In this document: positions 20,727 to 32,529 of the stretch, one piece after another
How positions within the stretch are numbered: the first letter of the stretch is position 1
Layout of the letters: every line of letters starts with the position of its first letter
NCBI RefSeq assembly: GCF_016808335.1
Contig: NC_053138.1
Location: forward strand, 57,752,951-57,816,950
Reading direction: 5' to 3'
Source of the DNA: Panicum virgatum
Lineage: Eukaryota; Streptophyta; Magnoliopsida; Poales; Poaceae
DNA length: 64,000 nucleotides
Position numbers and translations under genes: made by a program
Notes under the pieces: model-generated
Database searches by the model: none
The model's input: only the letters and a program-made list of their open reading frames with translations
What the model was told of the DNA's origin: nothing

Positions 20727-23486
20727 TTATGGAGCAGAGGCCTCCGTCTCCGCCACTGGACCATCGACCACGGGGGCTAGCGAGATGGCTGGGTCGTGGC
20801 TCCGGAGGCAGGTCAGAATGTGCTCCGCCACCATCCGGATCAGCTCGCGGCCCTCGGCTTCAAGCTGGCCAGTAAGGATCGGCTCCAGATGCAGGTTTCT
20901 GTCTGAAGCAGAGTTCAGCACTGGGAGGGCGTCAGCAATCGAAGCTGGCGGCTCTGCCACTTGGATTGGACTCATCCCAAGTGGCACCAGCGCTGAGCTC
21001 GCTTCGCTCGCCCAGTCGATGATTCGCTGGGCCCCCCTGAGCTGGTCCTCCTGCAGCTTCCGGACTGCCTCCTGGACCGCCTCCTGCACCCGGGCGTCCA
21101 GTGCTGCCTTGGCCGCCTCCACCTCACGGGTCCTCTCCTGGAGCTTGGCCTCCTTCTTCGCCACCGACTCCTTCAGGGACTTGAGGGCCTCGCGCTAGCG
21201 CGCAAGCTGGAGCTCCATGTTGGTGGCGTGGGATTCCCGCTTTGCAAGGGACTTCCTATGCTCCTCGAGCTCCGTCTCGGCAATAGCCTGCTTGCTGGCG
21301 CTCGCCTGCAGCTCCTGGCGCCATTGGTGCAGAGACTCGGAGAGCTTGTCGAGCTCCAACTTGCGGACCTCGAGTCCCTGGCTGTGGGACTCGAACTCGG
21401 ACCACTGGGCCGCGAGGCTGGCCTCCTCCTTGGCAATGGCCTCCTCCCGCAGCGCCAAGGCCTTTTCCCGACTCGCCACCGCAAACTCCCGGTCGAACAT
21501 CTTCCAAAGATTGGCTCGGTAGGACTCAAGGTCGGTCTTGAGTTCGGACCGAACACGCGCAGCATGGGAGGCTTCGACCTTCGTGCGCCCCTCCAGGCGG
21601 GTGTGCCAGTCGCCGAGGCGCTGGCGCTCGCTCTCCAGAGCAGCCCACTCCCGCCGGAAGGCCGCCTCGGCGGTAGAGGTCGCCTCCTCTATCGTCTGGC
21701 GGACCCGGACCAGCACCTGGTGGAGGGGAGCCGCTTCCTCCTCCGGGGGACCCTGCAGGAGCCGCCTACTAGAGACCTCCTCCAGCTCTTCCTCTACCGC
21801 AGGTTGGGCGCTGGGGAAGGGGACATCCGGAACAAGCGTCGGGACCTCAGGAACCGAGGTGCTTGCCGTTGCCGCGCCCGCTGCCTCTGTGCTCGCCGTT
21901 GCCGCGCCAGCTGCCGCTGCGCTCGCCGTCGCCAAGCCCGGTGTCGGCGTGACTGCCGCTGTAGTTGGGGGCTCAGGGGCCACCGCGTCGGGTATGGCTG
22001 CGCCTGGCACTGGCGCACCCGCCACCGTCACGTCGGCGCGTTGCTGCGCCTGGCGTTGGCGCATCCGCCGCTGCCGGGTTGGGCGCCATCGGGTTAGCGG
22101 AAGCCGCCGCACCCGAGCTCCCCGCACCCGCCGTCGCTTCCGCCGTCGCCGCCGAGGCCCCGGTCGCCTGGACCCCCGCTAACGAGCCAGCGGCGGTGGA
22201 AGAGCTGCCTGGGCGAGAGGCCCTGACAAACAAAGAGAAGAAACCTTCAGCAAAAAGCGAAGCACCAAGAATAAGGGGAGTGAACGGAAGAACACTTACC
22301 CCAAAGCGCCGGGTCTCCAGCGCCCATGGAGGCTCGGCAACTGCTTCTGCTGCTGCTGCTCCTGTGGCGGCGGCGGAGGTGCACCTTGTGGCTGCTGGTG
22401 GTGGTGGTGCTGCTGTTCCCGAGGCGGCGGCGGAGGCGCGCCTCGCGGCTTTTGCTGCTGCTGCTCCCGAGGCGGCGGCGGAGGCGCAACACGTGGTTGC
22501 TGCTGCTGTTGCTGTCGGGGGGTGGCATCTCCCGGCGGTGGTGGTGGCGGGGCGGCTACTCTGGGGGTCCCGCGAGGGCCGGGGGCCCGGGAGCTACCTG
22601 GCCCGCGTCCTCAGCGGTCCTCTGACGCTTCGCGGCGGGCTCCATAACTGGAGTCCCGTCACCCCGGTGCAACCTGCGCCGGCCCGCTTCCCCCGACGAC
22701 GCGCCGGAGCTGCTCCGGGCCTGGCTGGGACCGCTCGTGGCGGCGCTACCAGCCACAGCCTGCTTGCCCTTGGCAGAAGGGCCGGACCCCGCGGCGCTCG
22801 GCACGGCCTGTTCCCCGGACGCACCAGGGATCCGGATACCACGGTCCGGTTCGCCTCCAGTCTGGCGCGCTGCCAGCCCACTGTCGTCGAGGGTCGGCAG
22901 GGTGGCCAGCACCGCAGTCCTCAGGCATGAGTCCTCGCAGAGGGGGACGACACCCTGAGGAAGGATCAGGTGCTCCGAGATGAAGATCTCCCTCGTCACC
23001 GCCCGCACCAAGACCTCCAGGGCTTCCTGGGTCAAATCGCTGTCCTCCCCGCGGTGGGTCCTGCTGCAGTCTTGGGGCCCGGTGAAACTCCAAGCAGGAC
23101 GCGGCCACTGCTTCAGGGGGGGCGATCCGACGCTTCAGGAAATCCCCGAGCACGTGTAGCGAGGTGAGGCTGCCCTCCGCCAGCGACCTGATCTTGCTCA
23201 TCACAGGGTCGAACGCCGGCGGCAGGGACGGCTTAGCCCGCCAGGACTGGCAGTCGGAGGCGGGTCCCTCGGTTGGCAAGGCGAGGCGCTCGTTGGCTTT
23301 GGTGGTGGCGATCACCAATTCCTTGCGCAAATCTTCCCACTTCCCGCCAGTGAGGCCGGGAATGTAGGGCGTCGGTAGGTCGCTCCTCATCTGGAAGTAG
23401 TACGCCCCCACCTCATCCTTCCCCTTCCCGGACTTCACCAGGACGAAGAAGTGGCGGAAGAGGATGATGCAGGGCCGCACCCCCAC
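20727..23486 (-). pseudogene. Antisense ORF of a Tat/Retand-like Gypsy element (broken)
   Basis: Read on the minus strand from about 23486 down, three frames continue one another. The first part (23486-22746) contains LFRHFFVLVKS and a Leu/Pro-rich region resembling the C-terminal part of the family annotated as putative gypsy-type transposon protein (PF04195). A Gln/Pro/Ala-rich linker with CAG/CTG-like repeats lies near 22330-22560. The last part (22127-20727) is a long charged coiled coil (EEAIAKEEASLAAQWSEF and similar). Antisense ORFs between pol and the 3' LTR are known in Tat/Retand elements, which fits the plus-oriented LTR downstream. The frameshifts make this copy non-functional. 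Its role in the element is unknown. Confidence 0.55.
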
Positions 23487-24364
23487 GAACGTCTCGATAG
23501 ATGGACGAAGATGGACGTCAGGAGGAGGGAGTGGGGTGTGAGGTGCTAGAGTTGGAGTCCGAAATCTTCCAGCAACAACAGCAGGAATGAAGAGACCGGC
23601 AGCCCCACGCCGGTGGAAATGTGCGAGATGAACATCACAAATTCCCCGGCGCGCAGATCGCCGAGGGGAACCGAGCCTGCTCGAATACCCCAGGTAGTCT
23701 CCTGAGAAGTCTACCCAAGCAGGCGGCGCACCGTGTTCAGCTCCTCCTCAGTCTGGAAACGGCGGGGACGAACGAGGGACGCCATTTCGCTATGGAGGCA
23801 AGGAGCAATCTACGCAGAAGGCAAAGGGGCGCAAAGATTGGAAGGAAAAAGGCGAATGCGGAAAGGTAACCGCGGTATGCGGTTCGTCCCTTTATGAAGC
23901 CTGACCCAACCGGCGCGCCCCGGAACCATCGCTGGAACCCAAGCGACGCTCACGCCTGGTGTTAACCGCCCAGTCCATGACAGGGGGGGTCCAGGCCCGC
24001 CTGTCAGGGAGGGTGGGTAACAAACAAAGATGTGAAAAGGCGGGATCTGAACCGTCGCCCGCGCGCGAAGCGAGGCGGAAGCTGAGCTAACGTGCGAGCA
24101 TAAAGCGCTGGCATGACCAGGCTTTTCGGGAACTGCGCTGGTAGTAAATACCCCGTTTACTCCGACTGCAACAATGCCGAGCGTCGCTCGCGTGACTAGG
24201 CGTACCACTGTATGTGGGGACCGTAAGTCAGTAAGCCGTTGCGATGTGATGAGGCAGCGAAAAACCCGATGGATGGTCAAAGCCGGACAAGACTCCTGCA
24301 GTATGCATAGTCTAGCGCTAGAGGCTTCAAGTTATGCAGAGCCAAATCACAGAAGTGGCCCCAC
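23487..24364 (+). other. Non-coding stretch between antisense ORF and LTR
   Basis: Internal DNA of the same Tat-like element, upstream of its antisense ORF and before the 3' LTR. It may hold the promoter of the antisense ORF. No obvious purine-rich tract was found next to the LTR, so the LTR boundary rests on its TGTCG...CGACA ends. Confidence 0.4.
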
Positions 24365-25371
24365 TGTCGGTACCCTGTAGCAGGGATACCCACTCCTACT
24401 GCAGTAAGGTAGGACTCGCTTTGTCATCCATAGCTACGCCATAAGGGGCGGAGCAGCCGGGCCCATGGGTCAGGCTCTTACCTCACCGGGCCAACAGCCC
24501 CGGACCCGCTCCCCGCTCTGGGACGGGTCCGGTGACGCCACGTGTCCCTGAGGACCTCCCCACGTCCGTCCGGACCCCCACGCGCGTAGAACCAACATAC
24601 CGGGGGGGGGGGGGGTCCGGAGGCGCCACGTGTCTCGCGGGCGCGGGTCTTCCGCTGGAAGACTCGCCCACCCACCGCATTCAATGCGGGTGGTTGAGGC
24701 GTGCTCTGCCGCCGCGGCACGCAGGGCAGCCTTTGTCAGGTCTCACTGTAAACCGCGTATTACCGAGTTACACAGTGCAGCCGCCTGCGCCGCATCCGCG
24801 CAGAGCCCGTCTGCCGCGTTAATTGGATACGACGGCACGTCACTTTTCCATCATGCCGCCTACGCCGCAAGCTACACGGCCCATTCAGCTACTCTGCAGG
24901 CAACACCTCAAGCTATACCCTGGCGCCGTTTCGACAAGACAGGGCATGGATATGCTGGACGGAGGATCGTCGCGGGCAGGCAAGGAAATACAGAAATGAG
25001 ATCTCATTCGCCTGCAACGCCATAATGTATGAACAATATGTTATTTTATACTACATCGATTGGGTCCACCTGTCGGGGATCCAACGGCCATGTACGCGCC
25101 TCCCTTAAGATATAAAAAGGAGGCGCTCGATGCACACACCAGAGGCTCTCAAGCTCTCTCAGACTCTCTCGAGACAAAGGGAGCACAGGCAATACAACAC
25201 ACAGTGGACGTAGAGTATTACGCTCTGGCGGCCCGAACCACTCAAAAACTGCTGTGTTCATCGTGTTCTTCCAGTGAAATCGAACTAGTTCTAGCTAACC
25301 CCCGAGTACTCACCCTCTGGGCTTAGGCAGGTGCATTACGCCACCCGGCTGTGGGTTTCCACTCCACGACA
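24365..25371 (+). mobile_element. 3' LTR of the Tat-like Gypsy element
   Basis: Begins TGTCGGTACCCTG and ends CTCCACGACA, giving TGTCG/CGACA inverted ends. A TATAAAAAGG box at 25111-25120 shows plus orientation, and the CTCTGGGCTTAGGCAGGTGC stretch near the end is typical of such LTRs. The length is 1007 bp. The 14-G run at 24602-24615 may be a sequence-length uncertainty. No second copy of this LTR is in the window. Confidence 0.7.
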
Positions 25372-26456
25372 ACTACATAATAAGATTTTACTCTGGCTTA
25401 CAAGCCCCATATATTCCCAGAAAATGAAACAAGGTTGTGCATGCGGGAGTGATGCGCATAAAATTAGGTGTGAAAGGTGGTTTTATTCCCGTGGTTGTCA
25501 GTTTGTCAGCAACCTGGATATAGATGCTCAACCGGTTTGTGGCGGTAAGCGGGAGAGTATGCTGGTGCGCCACAACAGGTTTGTAACACCCCATTAGGAT
25601 ATTATATTATTTATTTCAATATTAAATTGTGCAGGCAAACCATCGATTTTAAGACTTTAGCTTTTGCAATAAATTAAAATTACTTTGAAGGCCACAACTG
25701 AAGTACATAGGTCGATTGGTACTAGTATACTCATTACATACATACAGCATTCATATGTACACTATGCAAGTATTGTGCCACTAATCAAGCATTTACATAC
25801 GACGATCAGATGTCCACATTTTATTGAAAGAATAAGAGTCAGCTTGAGCGTTTTCGGATCAGTGCATATATTATTGCGATCGAACCGTATAATGTAAAAT
25901 GATAATGCCAAAAAAATAACATAGGCGAAGTGGACGACGAGTTGGGTGGGACGACGTCTGGATCAGGAGAAGACCGCAGCCAGGTCAGTCAACCTGCGCG
26001 TGGGCGCTGCTGGAACGAACGAAATGACGCGGATGTTTCGCAGCGCATACACCACCCCGGGTAATCCAGGCATCAGCATCTTCATGCAATTAAGACACTA
26101 CAGAAGCAACACAAACAAACTTGTTTGAACAGGGGCAATGAAATATGAAATGATCTTGAAGTTTATACTCCCTCCAACAAAATTATCAGGGGTCTTGCTG
26201 GGGACGACGAGCGTGGCGTCGTCAAGCCTTCGTCGTGTCAGCCGACCCTCCCCACCGCCGAGGACGACGAGGAGGAGCGACAGGGCGAGAGCGAGATCGT
26301 GCGTGATTAGCAAATGCAGCATATGGCACGCCGCCGCCCGGCGCAACGATATGCGTGTTTGACCAGTCATACCATCTTCGTCCCCTCATGGTGGCTGGTT
26401 CGACCCAAGTGCTCAGTGCTTGCTCGCCAGTTCGCCAAAAAGAAATTTGTCTGAGC
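25372..26456. other. Intergenic remnant DNA
   Basis: No gene is recognised. A TGTAACACCCCATTAGG stretch at about 25592 resembles the start of another LTR, but no end was found. A CTCCCTCCAACAAAATTATC stretch near 26169 resembles a single MITE end. Confidence 0.3.
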
Positions 26457-26470
26457 ATTATATTTCATTA

Positions 26471-27735
26471 TGAAGGGCGATGTTCAAAGTTGTACTAACT
26501 ACCGTGGGCTTAAGCTGATGAGCCATACGATGAAGCTTTGGGAGAGGGTCATCGAGCATCGCCTAAGAAGAGGGACAAGTGTGACCCAAAACCAATTTGG
26601 ATTCATGCCTGGAAGGTCAACCATGGAGGCGATTTTCTTAATACGACAATTGATGGAGAGATATAGGGAGTAGAAGAAGGACTTGCACATGGTCTTCATT
26701 GACCTTGAGAAGGCATATGACAAAGTACCGAGAAATGTCATGTGGTGGGCTTTGGAGAAGCACAAAGTCCCAACCAAGTACATTACCCTCATTAAGGATA
26801 TGTACAAAGATGCGACGACGTTTGTCCGGACATGTGATGGCAACACCACTGACTTTCCTATTAACATAGGCTTACACCAGGGGTCAGCATTGAGCCCTTA
26901 TTTATTTGCTTTAGTGATGGATGAGATCACAAGAGATATACAAGGTGAGATCCCTTGGTGTATGCTCTTTGCTGATGATGTGGTGCTAGTTGACGAGAGT
27001 AGGGCAGGGGTTAATAGGATGTTAGAGCTGTGGAGACGCACGTTAGAGTCGAAAGGGTTCAGACTTAGTAGGACCAAGACCGAGTACATGATGTGCGATT
27101 TCAGCGCGACTAGGCATGAGGGGGGAGACGTTAGTCTAGATGGGCAAGTGGTGGTCCAGAAGGATACGTTTCGGTATTTAGGATCGGTGTTACAAAAGGA
27201 TGGCGACATTGATGAAGATGTTAGGCATAGAATTTCAGCTGGCTGGTTGAAATGGCGGCAAGCTTCTGGCATCCTTTGTGACAAGAGGGTGCCACAAAAG
27301 CTAAAAGGCAAATTCTATAGGACATCAATTCGTCCGGCGATATTATACGGTGCTGAATGTTGGCATACAAAAAGACGACATGTGCAGCAACTGAGTGTAG
27401 CAGAGATGCGGATGTTGCGGTGGTTTTGCGGGCACACACGGAGGGATAGAGTCCGGAATGAAGTTATTCGAGATAGGGTCGGGGTGGCACTAATTGAGGA
27501 GAAACTTACTCAGCATCGGCTGAGATGGTTTGGACATGTCCAACGAAGGCCTCCTGAGGCGCCGGTGCGTAATGGGATCCTTGAGCTAGTCGATAATGTA
27601 AAGAGAGGTAGAGGTAGACCTAAACTGACATGGGATGAGTCGGTTAAGAGAGACCTTAAGGATTGGAACATCTCTAAAGAGATAGCTTTGGATAGGAGCG
27701 CTTGGAGACTAGCTATCAATGTGCATGAATCTTGA
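26471..27735 (+). pseudogene. RTE reverse transcriptase fragment
   Basis: One frame covers the RT fingers/palm and the C-terminal domain. It has [49 protein letters not shown] and the catalytic FADDVVL (about 26968-26985), ending in [19 protein letters not shown] and TGA at 27733. A TAG at 26671-26673 interrupts the frame just before the palm motif. With the start and endonuclease missing it cannot transpose on its own. Apart from that stop the frame is intact for over 400 codons. Confidence 0.9.
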
Positions 27736-27809
27736 ACTTATTTCTTTCGGGTTTCATCTCTAGCCTACCCCAACTTGCTTGGGAAAAAAGGCTATGTTGT
27801 TGTTATTGT
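26471..27809 (+). mobile_element. 5'-truncated RTE-clade LINE
   Basis: Flanked by a perfect 14-bp target duplication, ATTATATTTCATTA (26457-26470 and 27810-27823). The 3' tail (CTACCCCAACTTGCTTGGG, then TTGTTGTTATTGTA) is the usual short-repeat end of plant RTE elements, not poly(A). The 5' half, including the endonuclease, is missing, as is normal for 5'-truncated LINE insertions. The perfect target duplication suggests a fairly recent event. Confidence 0.9.
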
Positions 27810-27842
27810 ATTATATTTCATTAAGAGAAAGAGAAATATAAC

Positions 27843-28574
27843 CAGGAGCGGAGCCAGAAATTTATTTTTTTCATTATTAGAGGGGTCAATCATATTAATT
27901 TATATAAAAATTTAAGCAACAAGAAATGACGAGCGGTGCCGAACAGCAGGCTGGCGTAGGCGCCAGCAGCCCTGCTGGCAGCAGTGGCAAGGAAAGCCGG
28001 CATAGAAGCCAGTTGCCCCCGGCGGCAGCAGTGGCAAGGCCCGCCAAAAGACCGGCGGCACCGCGCACCAAAGGGGGCAGCCGCAGAAGCCTTGGCCACC
28101 ACCGGAGCCGAGGCGCCGGCGACAAGGACAAGCCCAGGAGGTGACGCCCGGCCTGGCGCGGCCGGCGACCACAAACACCGGCGAGGGAGAGGGGGCAGCC
28201 CCCGGCCCGGCAACACCCGACGAGGGAGAGGGGTGCGACCAGATCTAGCTTGTGGGGGCTAAGATCCGTCGAAGGGGAGGCTGGATCTGGCCCCATGAAG
28301 CTGGCGACGGCGAACAACGGGGCGGGGGGTGGCCGGCAGTGATTTGGAGACTGGGTGAAAAGAGGAAATGGAATGGAGGGGAAGGACGAGCTGAGCCGGC
28401 TTCGGCTCAGCGTGACGCCGCCGCCACCCACATAGGTAGTGCCACAAAGCCGCCACGGTGATCTTGGCGCACATCGAATGGGTGTCCACTGTCCAGAGGG
28501 AGGACATGAGCCGCTGTGCTCATCAGAATGTTAACGTATACATGAAACAACAACACACCACCACAGCAACCACA
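27843..28574. mobile_element. hAT/CAGGRGCGGAGC-type transposon end with GC-rich cargo (partial)
   Basis: Begins CAGGAGCGGAGCCAGAAATTT, an end seen on many grass non-autonomous elements and related to the ends at 32228-32429. No matching right end (TGGCTCCGCCCCTG) was found before duplication copy 2 starts at about 28575. The GC-rich interior (27920-28440) has ORFs in several frames but no recognisable protein; it may be captured DNA. Confidence 0.4.
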
Positions 28575-30089
28575 ACACTTCATACCAATCACCCGTCCAC
28601 CTGTTGCGAGTTCATGCAGTGTGACGAGGACGTATTTTCTTCCTCATACTGAATACTATCACTGAATGATAGTACTCCTGCTGCACTGGGGAAGACAGAC
28701 AGGTTCTTGCCCTAATCAGGAGATTTGTGACGGACCCACGCGTGGCGTCATCGCTCAGGTCATCCCAACACCCACTTCAGGTGTGGTTGAAACGGCCACT
28801 GCACAAGCTCACAAAGTTGGAACTCGTCAAAGTATTCAGAGTACAGTTTGTTATACCATTACAGTATGCCAGATACAGTATATCTTCAGAATAAAATAAT
28901 AGACGCTACCAGATACGGACAGAACGATAGCGCACCTGAACTGCTGGACACAGCCCTTGAAAATGCAGGGTAGAACCGTGACTCCTTGAAGATCCTTGCA
29001 TATATGGCACGGAGATGCTGAGACCTGAAACCACCCAAAGAAGACCAAGGGATAGTATGACTTGAGCAGCATGGGATAGTAATGGCACCGTCAATACAAG
29101 TGCCACAAAAAAATGGTCTGAATACAAGAACCTTCAGCAAATTAATCATAGACAGATCAGGAGTTGGAATGGGTCAAATGATCCTCTTTTCTTTCTTCTT
29201 CTTTTATATACAAGGGTGTCAGGTTTGCTATACTAGTGCAGCATTTGGATACCTGAACACAATCCGTGAAAATAATCCAGGACAAGATTATGGGAATATC
29301 TCCGCGCACATGGCACCGAGCTGGTGAGGCCTGAAACGATCAGAGCTCAGAGCAAAAGTTACCTGCAGAAGATGAGCAGCACGAGACATTCAGAGCACCT
29401 GCCTCTGATCCTGAACGACAGATAGGAGGAAAAAACATAAAACAAGTGGTTTGACTACGATCTCAGGATCCACGGGTTCATCCGTATCCATGGAATCTTC
29501 AGGCAAGACAAATACTTGCACTCGGGATAGTGATCTTGTGTGATTTTCAGAGTTGTCAATTGGAGACCAAAACGAATATAATGACAGTCAGAGATTATTC
29601 TAACTGGGGGGCCTGGGAGACCTGATAGCTGATGAACTGACCCTGACCTGGTGAGGATATTAAAATGGCTGACAGTGGCATTCGGAGAAAACTGTCCCGA
29701 CAGGATACGAGGCATTGCGACTCGTGAGGTTGTATGATTGTGAAGGTTTAGACAGGCTTCTTGTGCAAGAATGCGAGTTCTAGAACTCGACAGAGCTCGG
29801 GTTAGTTTAAGTGGGTGAGCATCAGAGCATGTGAAGTTTGTGATATGAGAAGATTAGAAGAAAAAAAAGGATAGGTCCAAATGTATTTGAAAATGGGAGA
29901 CACTGTGACCCATGATTCTAATTCAGTATACCAGAATCTACAAATTGGTAGGCCTGATATTCGGTGAAAAGCAATGGAGCTTGATATGGGAGTTTTGATT
30001 CCCTAAAGGCTAAAAGGATAGAGGTCTACGCAGAGTTTTAGTAAACAAGACTTCCTGTTGAAGAATATACGAGAATTCTTCTTGGTATA

Positions 30090-30133
30090 TGGGCATCACC
30101 GTTGTTTTTTTCTTGATGGGCATCACCGTTGTT
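30090..30133. repeat. T-rich micro-insertion with 17-bp direct repeats
   Basis: TGGGCATCACCGTTGTT at 30090-30106 is repeated exactly at 30117-30133, separated by TTTTTCTTGA. Copy 1 (near 15954-15976) has a single GGGCGTCACAGTTGTTAAGC, so the empty site is present in the same window. Confidence 0.7.
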
Positions 30134-31026
30134 AAGCTACGGATACAGCCTTCAACTTATCCGATAGTCTTTCTGATCTCGATGGTGCCGGTTCAACAGG
30201 AAGACGTCACAGTATTATGAGTGCAAGCATGGGCCACGCTCGCCGCTAATGGTGGGCTTTTAAACGCCTTAGTTTCTAGTTTGGGCTCGGCCCATGAACT
30301 GATGTTCGATGCTTCTGCGAAAAGCTCACACCTGGCTCGGTAGCGCTAGCACCAATAAGTGGTTATCTGCCGAGCTTATTTAGCTGTCAGAAATTTAGAT
30401 TTCAGCCCGGACGTAGGCAGACCTTGGGATAATACAGTTGTTAAGCTAAAAAAATGCAGGCTCAAGCTTGATGGATAGTGTCTTCTGGTCTCCTTGATCG
30501 CGCCACGTCAGGCAGAAAAGGTCATGCCAGTGCTTACAACAGCCCAGCGGCCATCACCAGGCTATACATACACCTGCAGGATCAGAAAGGCCAATAATAA
30601 CTACCAGCGCAACCCCCAACTCGGTCCACATTATCCATGATTCTTCGGTACTGTCAGAGTTTCATTCAGAGTCCACGAAGCTGCTTTCTTCGTGTGTGGC
30701 CGAGAAAGATTTTCTTTCACTCTATTCTGCTGGCTGCTGTTGGAGGCTGGTACTGGTTTGTTGTAAGAGAAAATTACTGTTGGCTGGCTGGTGGCTAGTG
30801 CTGATCTGGTGTGAGACAAAAACACTGTTGACCGGTGCTGGAGTAAAACAGCAGAACAGAGTGATTAGTAGCATGGCACACATTAAGTACAAACCGATTG
30901 GATTTGAATTATTAAATCCTGCACATAATGCTTTGGCTGGCTGGAATACATCACAGCTGGGAAACTAAATTACACAGAACTTTGAAGAACACTATCGTTG
31001 TTGAAGCATACTTGGATGTCATAGAA

Positions 31027-31819
31027 TCTTACTATTACTAATTGGAGGCTCCTTTGATGTCTCTATGTGAAGTCACCTAGGATCCTAGGTGGACACTCTA
31101 GAAAAATAAAGAAATTCTAGAAATTCTTACAAAAATCAGAAACATCTAGTCATCAATCCGACAACTCTAATCATAATAGTAGTTGGATCTGTTATCTTTT
31201 CTAATAAATTACCCATCTTTGCTATTATGAAAATAGACTAAAGTAACCCCCTAAACATGTATCTAAATTACCCATGTTTGTCATTATAAAAAAAATCTGA
31301 AGTAACCCTCTACTCTTCATGTAAATTACCCACCTATGTCATTATAAAAATAATAAAGATAATCCCATAAATTTGCATATAAATTATCTAATTATGTCAT
31401 TGTAGAAAGTTAAAGCAACCCCTAAATCCGAATCTAAATTATATAAGTACAACAAAATATTAGAGTGCACCAATATAAAATTATAAATTACTATTTCTAT
31501 CAATATTAATATATTATTTATGTTATTATTTTATAAAAATGCTACCCATGATATGTATCACCATGTATGATAGAAGAGATAAGAATACCAATTCACAAAT
31601 AAATACTTCAATTAACATATATCAAACACATATAGATGTGCGATACAAAATGAAAACATTGCAACTAGATAATGATAAATATATATTATAGAGTATGTGT
31701 TAGAATATTTAATAGATGAAAGAGAGCGTGAGGTAGAGATAATTATAATTATTAGCTATAAGAATTATTTTTATATTAATTCTAATTAGCCCGTGCGGGA
31801 GTACATGTTGATAGAGTAG
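31027..31819 (+). mobile_element. Non-autonomous Helitron C (AT-rich)
   Basis: Begins TCTTACTATTACTAATTGG after a host A. A CCCGTGCGGG hairpin near 31789 is followed within about 25 nt by the end, where homology to copy 1 resumes (ATTAATAATACAAAAGCACC against ATTAAAATACAAAAGCATC). The final CTAG is degenerate (GTAG), so the exact end is uncertain by a few bases. An 18-bp perfect palindrome, CACCTAGGATCCTAGGTG, lies at 31074-31091. The interior has loose AAATTACCCA...TGTCATTATAAAA repeats. Confidence 0.6.
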
Positions 31820-32227
31820 TAAATTAATAATACAAAAGCACCAAACATCACGACTGAATATGTGATGGAAGCCTAGAACAACCTCTGTGAAAGCAATCCC
31901 AGGTTGGAGCTTCATTGCTATTTCGACAGCGTGTTGTTGGCAAGCGACTTTGATATCGGTGACACAACATCAAAGCAAGTTTATTTGTCTGGGAGAAGCT
32001 AAAAGGTTATGGTAGAGGCGACTCATCAGCTGCAGATATTCACTAAGTACGAGTACAAGTGTACAACACATAACAAATTGAGGCAAGAGTGCCCGTCCAT
32101 TCAGAGCTCATGGCGATCTCGTTATACAAATGAGCAGGAGTTCCTCTGCCTGTATTGGGGAAAAAAACTAATAGATCAGTTAAGCGGCATGGGCAGCGGA
32201 ACCACACAAAATTTTTACGTCCCGGCA

Positions 32228-32429
32228 CAAGTGGCGAATCTAGTCTCAATATTTAGAGGGGCTCATATCTACTATTTTCTTCTTCCTCCTCTTCTCTTTT
32301 TCTTCTTCCCCTCTTCTTCTTCATTGTTTCATGCCAAAATTGGAGGGGAGGGGGGCTTAGGGGGGTATCTATGGATCTTGGGGAGGTAGGGGGGCTTAAT
32401 CCCCCTAGCCCCCCTTAGATCCGCCCCTG
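32228..32429. mobile_element. Short hAT-like MITE
   Basis: The ends CAAGTGGCGAATCTAG and, complemented, CAGGGGCGGATCTAAGG are inverted repeats. The 7-bp target CCCGGCA is duplicated (32221-32227 and 32430-32436). Duplication copy 1 lacks it. The CAGGGGCGGA-type end and 7-8-bp target suggest the hAT superfamily. Confidence 0.7.
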
Positions 32430-32529
32430 CCCGGCACCCATGAAATTGGTATAGGTGAAGAATGATAACAGCATGATTTTAGGTGTCGTGATCCCAGAGA
32501 AGAAATCTGTACCTTGCAACTCATGCACA

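Larger units (their letters stand above)
28575..32528 (+). repeat. Segmental duplication, copy 2
   Basis: The paralogue of 14314-17266. It starts at CTTCATACCAATCACC and ends at CCTTGCAAC(T), the same point where copy 1 is cut by the LTR. Three insertions not in copy 1 lie within it: a micro-insertion at 30090, a Helitron at 31027 and a short hAT-like MITE at 32228. It has no coding capacity. Small differences are spread along the length, so the duplication is not very recent. Confidence 0.85.
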
